64,000 nt of DNA from Halobacillus sp. A1. GTDB lineage: Bacteria > Bacillota > Bacilli > Bacillales > Halobacillaceae. The translations under genes and the position numbers were made by a program. Under the pieces are notes generated by a model. It did not search any database. It worked only from the letters and a program-made list of their open reading frames with translations, and was not told the DNA's origin. The DNA lies in the NCBI RefSeq assembly GCF_024189295.1, contig NZ_JAIZEN010000002.1:1-64000 (forward strand), read 5' to 3'. This document shows, piece by piece, positions 1-8,303 of the stretch (the first letter of the stretch is position 1; every line of letters starts with the position of its first letter).

Positions 1-48
1 TTGCTTCTTAAATTCATCTGTAAAGTTACGGCGATTCCTTGGGGTCAT
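1..48 (-). CDS. IS3-family transposase OrfA, N-terminal fragment (cut by window edge)
   Basis: Sixteen codons are visible, giving MTPRNRRNFTDEFKKQ. This is the usual opening of the small OrfA protein of IS3/IS150-type elements, where a helix-turn-helix domain that binds the element ends begins with a basic stretch followed by F-T-x-E-F-K. An AGGAGACT ribosome binding site lies at 53-60, five bases upstream of the ATG. The rest of OrfA and the OrfB integrase with its DDE residues would lie to the left of base 1. The family call rests on this short N-terminus only. Confidence 0.6.
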   Translation of the reverse strand, partial: MTPRNRRNFTDEFKKQ

Positions 49-127
49 GTGTAGTCTCCTTAATTGAAATATTTAGTAAAGTGTAACTCACCTTAACGAA
101 ACTGTCCAAATAAGTGTAGCCTATCCA
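1..127 (-). mobile_element. End of an IS3-family insertion sequence
   Basis: The window opens inside an insertion sequence; only its first 127 or so bases, upstream of and including the start of the transposase gene, are present. Read on the minus strand the likely tip at 127 begins TGGATAGGCTACACTT, and IS3-family elements typically start with TG. The boundary at 127 is inferred because the other end, the full inverted repeat and the target duplication lie outside the window. A dispersed repeat copy starts only about three bases beyond the tip, so the element may have inserted at the edge of that repeat. Confidence 0.55.
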
Positions 128-129
128 GA

Positions 130-303
130 CTCAGTTTCGAGGCATCATGAGAATTTAGCGGCTCCGGGAAACGGATCGCTTTCCGGGGGACGGGCGCTGA
201 GCCTCCTCGAGCTTCGCTCTCCGGGGTCTCACCTGTCCCGCTCCTCCCCCAGGAGTCTCACCGTTCCCCTCCGCCCCTCTGCCATATAAGTATCTCGAAA
301 CCG
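130..303. repeat. GC-rich dispersed intergenic repeat, copy 1
   Basis: A GC-rich, non-coding block with a core (about 160-285) containing gctttccgggggacgg, gagcctcctcgag, ggggtctcacctgtcc and caggagtctcac. It is bounded by imperfect inverted ends: CTCAGTTTCGAGGCAT at 130-145 and the complement-like TATCTCGAAACCG near 291-303. The same word order recurs at 477-621 in reverse and at 44972-45112. Similar GC-rich repeats are common between Bacillaceae genes. No protein is encoded. Confidence 0.6.
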
Positions 304-476
304 CCTCATGAAAAAGCAAACTGATTCTCATAGCGAGCGCTCATGTTGAAAAACCTTTCTGTAGAGCTCTATATTCTCAAAGGACAGAGATGAAAGACGC
401 TTCCCCTGAGTGAAGTGCTTCTTTTTCTCTCTTACTTCACATGGGAGGTTTAGAAGCGCATATATAGTGAGGGGCG

Positions 477-621
477 GCGGGGAATGGGGAGACTCCTGTG
501 GGAAGAGAGTGCTTGGTGAGATCCCACAGGACGGCACGTCCGAGGAAGCTCACCGCGCTCCCACGGAAAGCGAGCCATTCCCCGCCGCCCTGATCAACGC
601 ATCTAATGTCTCGAATTCAAG
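477..621. repeat. GC-rich dispersed intergenic repeat, copy 2, inverted relative to copy 1
   Basis: Read on the minus strand this block repeats the copy 1 core: ggggaatggctcgctttcc, gtgagcttcctcgg, tgggatctcacc, cacaggagtctcccc. Its outer end at 606-621 is ATGTCTCGAATTCAAG, which matches the ends of the copies at 45 kb and 41.4 kb. The other end, near 460-480, has no clear matching terminal repeat. The stretch between the two copies (304-476) holds no convincing gene. The open frame here (410-757) crosses the repeat and has no homologue I recognise. Confidence 0.6.
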
Positions 622-666
622 TCTTCCACTATCTTACCAGATAGTGGAACAACTAAAATCAAAAAT

Positions 667-712
667 AAAAGGTAGAAGTCCACTTTTTTCTTTAGTGGTC
701 TTCTACCTTTTG
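667..712 (-). terminator. Rho-independent terminator of the gcv operon
   Basis: A long hairpin: aaaaggtagaag and cttctaccttt flank pairing CCACT/AGTGG arms, followed on the minus strand by a T-rich tract. It lies just beyond the gcvPB stop codon at 734. A second perfect hairpin (TTCCACTATCT / AGATAGTGGAA) lies further on at 624-649, between this terminator and repeat copy 2. Confidence 0.8.
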
Positions 713-733
713 GTTTGTCCATATCAGTACTTA

Positions 734-2197
734 CTATTCTTCTTTAAGGTACCTTAGCACCGGTTTTCTTGCTGCTTTCGTTTCATCCATCCTACTTACA
801 ATCGTCGTATGAGGCGCTTCTTGGACTTTCTCCGGATCATCCTTCGCTTCCTGGGAAATCTGCAGCATAGCATCAACAAATGCATCCAGCGTTTCTTTGG
901 ATTCCGTTTCAGTAGGTTCTGCCATTATTGCTTCCTCCACATTAATCGGAAAATAAATCGTCGGCGGGTGATAGCCAAAGTCAAGAAGGCGCTTAGCTAT
1001 ATCCAGAGTACGAACGCCTAATTTTTTTTGACGCTTTCCAGACAAAACAAATTCATGCTTACAATGCTGCTCGAAAGGAAGATCGTATTCTTGCTGTAAC
1101 CTCCGCATCATATAGTTAGCATTAAGTACGGCATACTCACTCACTTTTTTCAATCCTTCGGCGCCCATTGTCCGGATATACGTGTAAGCACGTACATTGA
1201 TACCGAAGTTACCATAGTAAGGTTTCACACGCCCGATAGATTTGGGTCTATCATAGTCGAAGACAAGCTCTTCATTACGTTTGACTAAGATAGGTTTAGG
1301 CAAAAATGGTTCAAACTCAGCAGTGACACCAACTGGGCCAGAACCAGGCCCTCCGCCTCCGTGAGGTCCTGTGAAAGTTTTATGAAGGTTCAAGTGAACG
1401 ACATCAAATCCCATATCTCCCGGTCTTGCGTAACCTAAAATAGCATTCAGGTTAGCTCCATCATAATACAGTTTACCGCCAGCTTCGTGTATGATTGAAG
1501 CCATCTCTTCAATGCTTTCTTCAAACAAGCCGAGCGTATTCGGATTCGTAAGCATAAGGGCGGCTGTCTGCTCATCTACTACACGCTTCAAGTCCTCTAA
1601 ATCAACAAGTCCTCGATCGTCAGATTTCACAGTAACTGCTTCAAACCCTGCGACTGTAGCAGAAGCTGGATTCGTTCCATGAGCAGAATCCGGAACAATC
1701 ACTTTCGTACGGTTAAAATCGCCGTTGCCTTCGTGGAACGCCCGAATCATCATTAATCCAGTCCACTCCCCATGGGCACCTGCCGCGGGCTGAAGTGTTA
1801 CAGTATCCATCCCTGTAATTTCTGCTAATGTTTCCTGTAAATCAAACATAAGACTAAGTGCCCCTTGCACCGTTCCCTCAGGTTGAAGTGGATGAATATG
1901 GCTGAATCCCGTAAGACGAGCGACATCCTCGTTCATTTTAGGATTGTACTTCATCGTACAAGAACCTAAAGGATAAAAACCAGAGTCTACGCCATGGTTC
2001 CTCGTCGATAAAGCCGTATAGTGACGCATGATCTGTAATTCACTAACTTCAGGAAGATCAGGTTCACTTTTTCTTACGAATGCGTCTCCTAAGTGCTTGT
2101 CGATATCCGTTTCCGGCACATCGAATTCAGGCAGGCTGTAACCCGTCCGGCTCTCTTGACTAAGTTCAAAAATTAATGGAAAGTCCTGGTTAGCCAC
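734..2197 (-). CDS. gcvPB: Glycine dehydrogenase (decarboxylating) subunit 2, P-protein beta half
   Basis: This is the PLP-binding half of the two-subunit P-protein of the glycine cleavage system. The enzyme decarboxylates glycine and passes the aminomethyl group to lipoyl H-protein in the cytosol. The 487-residue length is normal for the family. The PLP lysine sits in [19 protein letters not shown] at about K273, next to the glycine-rich loop; [12 protein letters not shown] (about 136-147) and [10 protein letters not shown] (about 246-255) are other conserved family motifs. The start overlaps the end of gcvPA by 8 bases, which indicates translational coupling. It is the last gene of gcvT-gcvPA-gcvPB and is followed by a strong terminator. 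The H-protein gene gcvH is not in this window. Confidence 0.97.
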   Translation of the reverse strand: MANQDFPLIFELSQESRTGYSLPEFDVPETDIDKHLGDAFVRKSEPDLPEVSELQIMRHYTALSTRNHGVDSGFYPLGSCTMKYNPKMNEDVARLTGFSHIHPLQPEGTVQGALSLMFDLQETLAEITGMDTVTLQPAAGAHGEWTGLMMIRAFHEGNGDFNRTKVIVPDSAHGTNPASATVAGFEAVTVKSDDRGLVDLEDLKRVVDEQTAALMLTNPNTLGLFEESIEEMASIIHEAGGKLYYDGANLNAILGYARPGDMGFDVVHLNLHKTFTGPHGGGGPGSGPVGVTAEFEPFLPKPILVKRNEELVFDYDRPKSIGRVKPYYGNFGINVRAYTYIRTMGAEGLKKVSEYAVLNANYMMRRLQQEYDLPFEQHCKHEFVLSGKRQKKLGVRTLDIAKRLLDFGYHPPTIYFPINVEEAIMAEPTETESKETLDAFVDAMLQISQEAKDDPEKVQEAPHTTIVSRMDETKAARKPVLRYLKEE

Positions 2198-3539
2198 AAA
2201 TATCCCCCACTTCTTTTACGAACTGATCGATTTCTTTTTTTGTTCGAATTTCTGTAACGGCTACAAGCATATGACCTTTTAAGTCTGCAAAATCCCTGTG
2301 AAGATCATATCCTCCGATAAAGCCCTGTCGAAGCAGCTCTTGATTTACCACACCGATATCCTCATCCAATTTTAGAACAATTTCATTAAAAAAAGCTCCG
2401 CGAAAAGCTACTTCAAATCCGGCATTTTCCAACTGTTTTTTCATATAATGAGTCTTTTGCAGGTTCATCCATGCCATTTTTTTAAGGCCTTGCTTACCTA
2501 GTGAAGACATAGCTACTGAAGAAGCTAACGCGTTCAAAGCCTGGTTAGAACAAATATTGGATGTTGCCTTATCCCTGCGTATGTGCTGTTCTCTGGCTTG
2601 CAGCGTCAAAACAAACCCTCTTCTTCCTTGTTCGTCATTAGTTTGACCGACTAAACGTCCTGGTACTTTACGCATCAGTTTTTTCGTTGTCGCAAAATAG
2701 CCGCAGTGAGGTCCTCCGAATTGAGCAGGAATTCCGAAAACTTGCGCATCTCCTACGACGATATCAGCTCCGAATTCGCCAGGAGGAGTGATGTATCCCA
2801 GCGCTAACGGATTACTCGATGCAATCAACATCGCTTTCTTTTCTTGATCCACAATTTCGCGCACACGATCGAGACGTTCAACCTGGCCAAAAAAGTTCGG
2901 GTATTGAATGACCACACTCGCAGTATTTTCATCCAGCTCATTCTCCAATTGTTCAAGATCAGTCACCCCATTGACATGATCGATCTCTACAATTTCTAAG
3001 CCTGGCCCTTTTACATAGGAATGGATAACCGCCATGGATTCTGGATGGATTGCTTTAGATACGAGCACTTTTTTCTTCTTCGTATGGCCGGCTGAAACAT
3101 TAACCGCCTCCGCAAGAGCAGTTCCTCCGTCGTACATGGAAGAATTGGAAACGTCCATTCCTGTCAACTCGCAAATCATCGTTTGAAATTCAAAGATAGC
3201 TTGTAATTCACCTTGTGAAATCTCAGGCTGGTACGGGGTGTAAGCTGTATAAAATTCAGACCGGGAGATGACGTGGTCTACTATCGATGGGATGTAGTGA
3301 TCGTAAACACCCGCGCCTAAGAAGCTAGTATGAGACTTAGTGTTTATGTTTTGCTGCGACAGGTCTGTCAGCTCTTTCGTAAGCGTGTACTCGTTGGCGG
3401 GAGGCTTTATATTCAAGTCTCCTTTAAACCTTATGCTTTCAGGGATATCTGCAAAAAGCTCATCAGTAGTTTGTACACCGATAGTTGACAGCATATCCTT
3501 CTTATCCTGCTCGGTCATAGGTAAGTATCGAAATTCCAT
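2190..3539 (-). CDS. gcvPA: Glycine dehydrogenase (decarboxylating) subunit 1, P-protein alpha half
   Basis: This is the N-terminal half of the split P-protein and pairs with GcvPB to form the active decarboxylase. I chose the start [13 protein letters not shown] at 3539 because GGAGG lies about eight bases upstream; it gives 449 residues, the usual size. An upstream in-frame ATG at 3560 would sit against the gcvT stop and has no ribosome binding site. The family stretch [15 protein letters not shown] is visible near residues 70-85. The gene lies 21 bases after gcvT and overlaps gcvPB, so all three are co-transcribed under the upstream riboswitch. Confidence 0.96.
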   Translation of the reverse strand: MEFRYLPMTEQDKKDMLSTIGVQTTDELFADIPESIRFKGDLNIKPPANEYTLTKELTDLSQQNINTKSHTSFLGAGVYDHYIPSIVDHVISRSEFYTAYTPYQPEISQGELQAIFEFQTMICELTGMDVSNSSMYDGGTALAEAVNVSAGHTKKKKVLVSKAIHPESMAVIHSYVKGPGLEIVEIDHVNGVTDLEQLENELDENTASVVIQYPNFFGQVERLDRVREIVDQEKKAMLIASSNPLALGYITPPGEFGADIVVGDAQVFGIPAQFGGPHCGYFATTKKLMRKVPGRLVGQTNDEQGRRGFVLTLQAREQHIRRDKATSNICSNQALNALASSVAMSSLGKQGLKKMAWMNLQKTHYMKKQLENAGFEVAFRGAFFNEIVLKLDEDIGVVNQELLRQGFIGGYDLHRDFADLKGHMLVAVTEIRTKKEIDQFVKEVGDICG

Positions 3540-3560
3540 TATTGTCGTTCCTCCGATCAA

Positions 3561-4661
3561 TTAACGTTTATAGAATGGTGTCGGTACAACTTTCGCTTTT
3601 AACGTTTTTTTACGTACTTGAACATCTACTTCTGTGCCTTGCTCTGTATAGTCAGTTTGAATCAAAGCCAGCCCTATATTTTTTCCTAACGTCGGGGACT
3701 GCGTGCCTGTAGTTACGAAGCCGATATCTTCTTTGTCTCGGAGTACACGGTAACCTGTACGCGGTATTCCTTTATCAATCATTTCAATACCGACAAGTTT
3801 ACGTGTCAGTCCTTCTTCTTTCTGGCGCATCAGCGCCTCTTTCCCTATAAAATCCTCATCTTTTTTCAACTTCACCGCAAAGCCTAAACCGGCCTCAAGC
3901 GGTGAAATGTCTTTGCTTAATTCCTGGCCATAAAGGGCTAAATTCGCTTCAAAACGCAGCGTATCCCGTGCTCCAAGACCTATAGGCTGAACACCATCGT
4001 TCTCTTGCAGTTCAAGAATTGCCTGCCATAGAGAAGGACCAGATTCACTCGGAAGATAAATTTCGAAACCATCCTCGCCTGTGTAGCCTGTTCTTGAGAC
4101 AATCGCTTCTCCGTTTACTCCATCAAATTTGACACCCTGGGCAAATCGGAAAAATTTCAGGCTGGATAAATCGGTTTCCGTCAACTTTTGGAGCTGTTCT
4201 TCTGCTTTTGGGCCCTGCAAGGCTAATTGAACATATTCGTCAGAGACGTCGGAAACGGTAACCTCTTCTTTAATATGCTGCTGTAACCATTCCACATCTT
4301 TCTGGCGATTAGCTGCATTAATGACGAGCAGGTACTTATTTTCGGCTAACATATAAACTATGAGATCATCCACAGTTCCCCCGTCGTCATAGCACATGAT
4401 TGTGTACTGTGCTCTACCCGGTTCTAGTTTGGACACATCATTGGTCAGCATTTTTTGTAAATATTCCTGGCTCTGAGGTCCTTCTACCAGCGCCTCCCCC
4501 ATATGAGAGACATCGAATAGCCCTGCACTATTCCGAGTGGCATGATGCTCTTCTTTTATACTTGAAAATTGAACGGGTAAATCCCATCCCCCGAAATCAA
4601 TAGTTTTAGCTCCGAGCTTTTTATACTCTTCATAAAGTGGTGTTCGTTTTAAATCCGCCAT
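3561..4661 (-). CDS. gcvT: Aminomethyltransferase, T-protein of glycine cleavage
   Basis: T-protein takes the aminomethyl group from H-protein, releases ammonia and transfers the one-carbon unit to tetrahydrofolate, giving methylene-THF. The 366 residues match the family. Visible hallmarks are [10 protein letters not shown] (about 47-56), [16 protein letters not shown], and [12 protein letters not shown] in the folate-binding domain, followed by a C-terminal barrel. A good AGGAGAG ribosome binding site precedes the ATG. It is the first gene of the gcv operon and follows a tandem glycine riboswitch with a terminator, so expression should rise when glycine is plentiful. Confidence 0.97.
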   Translation of the reverse strand: MADLKRTPLYEEYKKLGAKTIDFGGWDLPVQFSSIKEEHHATRNSAGLFDVSHMGEALVEGPQSQEYLQKMLTNDVSKLEPGRAQYTIMCYDDGGTVDDLIVYMLAENKYLLVINAANRQKDVEWLQQHIKEEVTVSDVSDEYVQLALQGPKAEEQLQKLTETDLSSLKFFRFAQGVKFDGVNGEAIVSRTGYTGEDGFEIYLPSESGPSLWQAILELQENDGVQPIGLGARDTLRFEANLALYGQELSKDISPLEAGLGFAVKLKKDEDFIGKEALMRQKEEGLTRKLVGIEMIDKGIPRTGYRVLRDKEDIGFVTTGTQSPTLGKNIGLALIQTDYTEQGTEVDVQVRKKTLKAKVVPTPFYKR

Positions 4662-4697
4662 ATGTTCTCTCCTTTATTCGTTGTAGTTACATAAAAA

Positions 4698-4728
4698 AAG
4701 AGACTCCACCGTAAAGTTAGGAGTCTCT
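4698..4728 (-). terminator. Riboswitch-controlled terminator before gcvT
   Basis: Perfect arms AGAGACTCC and GGAGTCTCT around a 12-base loop are followed on the minus strand by seven T. The hairpin lies directly downstream of the second glycine aptamer and 37 bases before the gcvT ATG, so it is the expression platform. Confidence 0.85.
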
Positions 4729-4895
4729 GTCCGTGCACCAGAAAGTTTCACGTCGTCGAACGCTTGCTTCTTGGGTGGTTTACTACTCGAGTAAACGCTC
4801 TCCAGAGTTGCGTCCTACAGAGGTCTTCTTTGCCTGAGAGATTCACAGGAATCTGCTTGCTCCTTCGGCGCTACAAAAGTAGTCTCTCCCCCTGC
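4698..4895 (-). promoter_or_regulatory. Tandem glycine riboswitch (gcvT RNA motif)
   Basis: The minus-strand leader of gcvT begins GGGGGAGAGACTAC near 4893. It contains the conserved aptamer words GCGCCGAAGGAGCAAGC, TGAATCTCTCAGGCAAA and, in the second unit, CTCTGGAGAG followed by CACCCAAGAAGCAAGC. This is the two-aptamer glycine riboswitch known upstream of gcvT in bacilli, in which ligand-bound RNA favours expression. It ends in an intrinsic terminator at 4698-4728 (gagactcc / ggagtctc, then T7), which fits transcriptional control. Confidence 0.92.
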
Positions 4896-4980
4896 AGTCA
4901 TTCGCATTAGTATTTAGTTAGATCGAACTGGACATACTAACCTGTATAGCTTCCGACAAACTCTCTTAAATTTCAGCTTC

Positions 4981-5008
4981 ATTATACCATAGCGTTCTTT
5001 ATCGTCCA
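4981..5008 (-). promoter_or_regulatory. Sigma-A promoter for the gcv operon
   Basis: On the minus strand there is TGGACG (5008-5003), then 16 bases, then an extended -10 TGGTATAAT (core 4986-4981). Transcription would start near 4973, about 80 bases before the first glycine aptamer. The match is by eye. Confidence 0.6.
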
Positions 5009-5062
5009 GTTAGTTTTCTAAAATTATAAAAATTCTTACGATATTCCAAGGAGGGCATCCTA

Positions 5063-6700
5063 TTGATCGACACTCGGATTGATCCTGCATTTTTCACTCA
5101 GCTCACTAAGCAATTAGAAGAGTCTGATTCATTATGTTCATGGGATGAATTCAAATTAGCCTGGAAGGGATTGAATTTACAGACAATCCCAGAATTTGAT
5201 GGGCTTTTGTCACTCACCCAGCTTCCTCACATCAATTTTTTAGAACATCAAGTAGATGCTTGTGAAAAAGTCGTTCATGAAATGAGTGGCCGGGCTATAC
5301 TGGCCGACGAGGTCGGCTTAGGGAAAACGCTTGAAGCCGGTCTGATTCTTAAAGAATATATGATTCGCGGCATGGCCAAAAAAATACTTATCCTTACCCC
5401 AGCTTCTTTAGTCAACCAGTGGACGCAGGAACTTAGTGAGAAATTTTATATACAGGCTGCTTCTCCGCGAAAGAAACACGCAGATTGGAAGAACTGGGAT
5501 ATTACTGTCACTTCTATAGACATGGCTAAACGAGAAAATCACAAAGAAGAAATTTTATCCATCGATTACGATCTCATCATTATTGATGAAGCTCACAAGT
5601 TGAAAAATCATCAGACAAAAAATTATCAATTCGTTCAGCAATTGAAAAAAACATATTGTCTGCTGCTTACGGCCACTCCCATCCAAAACCATTTAAGCGA
5701 CTTATTCAATTTAGTCTCCATTTTAAAACCAGGCTATTTAGGTGACTTGTCAACATTCAAGAAAAAATACAAAAACACTCATTTAGGAGCGGCAGATACC
5801 CAGGAGCATATCCACTCTCTATTAAGTAAATTGATGATTCGAAATTTGAGAAAAGATACAGGACTTGACTCCTCTAAACGGCATGTAAAAAATATTACGC
5901 TTAAATTCAACAAGGAGGAACAGGAAGTCTATGACGAGCTGGATGCCATAAAGAAAGATTATCCATCTTTCACTTGGCTCACTTTGACTAAAGAGCTTTG
6001 CTCTTCAAGAGAAGCATGTTATATGTCTCTCCAGAACATGCATAAAAAGCAGCCATCCGATCTTCTGAAGCACCTTATCGATCGCTTAGGCGAGCTTCCT
6101 CATCATACGAAAGCGATGAAAATGGCAGAATTAATTCAACAATCAGATGAAAAATTCATTGTTTTTACTGAATATCGAGCCAGTCAATTTTATTTGCAAT
6201 GGTATTTGCAGCAAAACGGCATTTCCTCTGTTCCATTCAATGGAAAGTTCAATAAGAGCAAAAGAGATTGGATGAAGCAGCTTTTTAAAACAAAGGCTCA
6301 AGTGATGATCGCTACGGAAGCAGGTGCAGAGGGCATCAATCTGCAATTCTGCAATAACATCATCAATTATGACTTACCATGGAATCCTATGAGACTCGAA
6401 CAGCGAATTGGAAGAATCCATCGATTCGGTCAAACGAAAGACGTAAATGTGTTCAATTTTGCCATTGAAAATACTATGGAAGATCAGATTATGAAACTGC
6501 TATACGAAAAAATACAACTTTTCCAAAATGCAGTTGGAGACCTGGACGCCATTCTGGAAAAAATTCCTGGGGGTAACTTTGAAACGCACGTCCAAAAAAT
6601 CCTGCAAGAATCCGAGTCTCAAGGTGAAATCGATATAAAAATGAAAAACTTGGTAAGCTATGTTGAATATAACGTCAAAGAAAGGAGAGAGTCGAGTTGA
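5063..6700 (+). CDS. yqhH: SNF2-family DEAD/DEAH helicase-like ATPase (YqhH)
   Basis: A 545-residue SWI2/SNF2-type ATPase. Helicase motifs are visible in order: Walker A GLGKT (85-89) in LADEVGLGKTLEAG, DEAH (175-178), motif III TATPIQNHLSDLF, and the C-terminal GAEGINLQ and RLEQRIGRIHRFGQ. It resembles RapA-like bacterial Snf2 proteins, but its substrate is unknown. The start is TTG at 5063, with AAGGAGG eight bases upstream. It is divergent from the gcv operon and overlaps yqhG by four bases (TTGA). In B. subtilis the yqhH-yqhG pair also lies next to gcvT. No glycine-related role is evident; the neighbourhood is simply conserved. Confidence 0.9.
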   Translation: MIDTRIDPAFFTQLTKQLEESDSLCSWDEFKLAWKGLNLQTIPEFDGLLSLTQLPHINFLEHQVDACEKVVHEMSGRAILADEVGLGKTLEAGLILKEYMIRGMAKKILILTPASLVNQWTQELSEKFYIQAASPRKKHADWKNWDITVTSIDMAKRENHKEEILSIDYDLIIIDEAHKLKNHQTKNYQFVQQLKKTYCLLLTATPIQNHLSDLFNLVSILKPGYLGDLSTFKKKYKNTHLGAADTQEHIHSLLSKLMIRNLRKDTGLDSSKRHVKNITLKFNKEEQEVYDELDAIKKDYPSFTWLTLTKELCSSREACYMSLQNMHKKQPSDLLKHLIDRLGELPHHTKAMKMAELIQQSDEKFIVFTEYRASQFYLQWYLQQNGISSVPFNGKFNKSKRDWMKQLFKTKAQVMIATEAGAEGINLQFCNNIINYDLPWNPMRLEQRIGRIHRFGQTKDVNVFNFAIENTMEDQIMKLLYEKIQLFQNAVGDLDAILEKIPGGNFETHVQKILQESESQGEIDIKMKNLVSYVEYNVKERRESS

Positions 6701-7497
6701 AACAAAATGTATATTATGATTTCACAAAAGAATTCTTTACGATTAATGGATGTTTAATAGAAGAAAGAAATGCTAAACACATGAAAGTTCAACTAACGAG
6801 ACAAATGGATGAGTCTTTGATGAACCGTCCTTTCTATTGGCATTATATGAAGAAAATGAACCGTGAAGGGGACCCGATGAGCTTATCCTTTAAAGATATC
6901 AGCATCGGAGAGGAAGAAGAAGGAATTTACCTTCACGCGGGTACACCAAAGCTCCAGCAAATTTACCAAACAGCATTGGAAAAGGGGTACATTACGAGGT
7001 TATACGAGTCGATCAATCATCCGACCCACAACCTTGCCCTGCACCCCTGGCTGATTCTTAATATGAAAATTACATTCCGCGGCAAACAATCAAAAGACCA
7101 GATTTTATCAATAGGGCTGAACTTAATAAATGGAGCTATTACTCATAACATGATGGAGCTGCTGGAACATATTAAACTCATTCAGAAAATTTCGGATTAT
7201 ACCTTTCCAATGACTCCTATGATCAAATTAGAAAGCGCCTATAACCGCATCATCCAGCACGTAGAAGCATACTTGACTACGCTGGATACAGATTGGGCGG
7301 AACAGTCCATTCAGCAGTTCAATTATGAAAAACAACTGCTTCAGAAATTTTTCCATTCCGATGATATCGGTGAAGAGCAATATCAAAAGGAACTTGATCA
7401 GCTGGCTATCCGTTATAAACCTCGAGTTACGATAACAATTGCTAACGGAGGACTTTTCTATCTATCCGTCCATACGAGTCAGAACCTGTTAACTTAG
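6697..7497 (+). CDS. yqhG: YqhG family protein, function unknown
   Basis: A 266-residue soluble protein that follows the Snf2-like yqhH and overlaps it by TTGA, with AAAGGAGAG upstream of the TTG start. It corresponds by position and size to B. subtilis YqhG. No signal peptide, membrane segment or catalytic motif is obvious. The tight coupling to yqhH suggests the two products act together, perhaps as a partner of the ATPase, but that is inference. The gene ends six bases before the stop codon of the convergent yqzE, with no terminator between them. Confidence 0.8.
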   Translation: MKQNVYYDFTKEFFTINGCLIEERNAKHMKVQLTRQMDESLMNRPFYWHYMKKMNREGDPMSLSFKDISIGEEEEGIYLHAGTPKLQQIYQTALEKGYITRLYESINHPTHNLALHPWLILNMKITFRGKQSKDQILSIGLNLINGAITHNMMELLEHIKLIQKISDYTFPMTPMIKLESAYNRIIQHVEAYLTTLDTDWAEQSIQQFNYEKQLLQKFFHSDDIGEEQYQKELDQLAIRYKPRVTITIANGGLFYLSVHTSQNLLT

Positions 7498-7502
7498 AGA
7501 AT

Positions 7503-7679
7503 TTATTTCTTCCGCTTCTTCCTTAGCATCCTTAAAGCAAAAGGGATCACTCCGAACCAATAAGAGGAACTTTTCTTAGAAGGTTTGGAGTGTTTCTTTT
7601 CCAGCTTTTCTTCCTTCGTCATATGCATGTGTTTCATCATTTCTTCCGTGAGATATTGAGCGTACTCACTCTTTTTCAT
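7503..7679 (-). CDS. yqzE: YqzE family small basic protein
   Basis: A 58-residue reading frame that starts MKKSEYAQYLTEEMMKH and ends in a basic tail, RMLRKKRKK. Between them lies a short hydrophobic segment (YWFGVIPFAL, about 40-49). It matches the YqzE family, which in B. subtilis is found beside the comG operon; its function is unknown. The product of shikimate kinase gene aroK is encoded 47 bases upstream on the same strand, so the two are probably co-transcribed. The ribosome binding site (AGGG, seven bases from the ATG) is modest. Confidence 0.75.
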   Translation of the reverse strand: MKKSEYAQYLTEEMMKHMHMTKEEKLEKKHSKPSKKSSSYWFGVIPFALRMLRKKRKK

Positions 7680-7726
7680 ACGTCATCCCTGCCCTCGCTT
7701 AGACTATTATTATTATGCCCGCAAGG

Positions 7727-8212
7727 TCAAAGTTTTAGACGGGAAACAATTTCATCTGCGATGGTCGAAGGATTCTTATCATCTACCGAAACGACAAGTG
7801 TAGCAAGTTCTTTATAAATCGGCAGACGAGTTTCATATCGCCTCTTATTTTCTTCAATGTCGGCCCCCCATAGAGGACGATCTTCATCGTCTGCTAAACG
7901 TTTGTTAATCGTTTCAAATGAAGCATCCAAAAATATAACAGTGGACCTGGTGAGAAGCTTTTGATTTTCTTCCGACAATACAACCCCTCCCCCAGTAGAG
8001 ACAATAATTTGACCGGATAAAGAATGTAATAAAGTCGTTTCTAGTTGACGGAATTTCTCCTCACCATCTTCTTCAAAAATCTGCGGAATCGACCGGCCCT
8101 CTCTTTTTTCAATTTCACCATCCATTTCTATGTACCCAAAACCTATTGATTCACTCAGCTGTTTAGCAACCGTTGATTTTCCACTACCCATATAACCGAT
8201 GAGAAATATCAT
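7727..8212 (-). CDS. aroK: Shikimate kinase
   Basis: This enzyme phosphorylates shikimate with ATP, the fifth step of the shikimate pathway towards chorismate and aromatic amino acids, in the cytosol. The 161-residue NMP-kinase fold shows the P-loop GYMGSGKST (6-14), the substrate-binding DGEIEKREGRSIPQIFEE region with its conserved Asp and Arg, the Walker B-like STGGGVVL, and the lid sequence around DDEDRPLW. A strong AAGGAGG lies upstream of the ATG at 8212. It is divergent from comGA across a 91-base gap and leads into yqzE. Confidence 0.95.
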   Translation of the reverse strand: MIFLIGYMGSGKSTVAKQLSESIGFGYIEMDGEIEKREGRSIPQIFEEDGEEKFRQLETTLLHSLSGQIIVSTGGGVVLSEENQKLLTRSTVIFLDASFETINKRLADDEDRPLWGADIEENKRRYETRLPIYKELATLVVSVDDKNPSTIADEIVSRLKL

Positions 8213-8303
8213 ATTATCTCCTCCTTGGAGTAATTTATTTAAAAGCAGGATTATAAAAGTTTATGTCGAATAAGATATATTAGAAAATTAAAATGAGGTG
8301 ATA

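Noticed and set aside
328-537. Open frame of 69 codons on the minus strand
   Set aside because: It overlaps the GC-rich repeat and has no homologue I recognise; nothing but chance length supports it.
410-757. Open frame of 115 codons on the plus strand
   Set aside because: It runs through dispersed repeat copy 2 and the gcv terminator, has low-complexity sequence and no ribosome binding site.
3560-3561. gcvPA start at 3560
   Set aside because: The ATG at 3560 adds seven residues that are not in the family and lacks a ribosome binding site; the start at 3539 has GGAGG.
7590-7817. Plus-strand open frame of 75 codons
   Set aside because: It is antisense to yqzE and aroK, both of which have clear family motifs.
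8213-8303. ComK box ahead of comGA
   Set aside because: I looked for the A4-N5-T4 pattern repeated in tandem and found only AT-rich stretches that do not fit the spacing.
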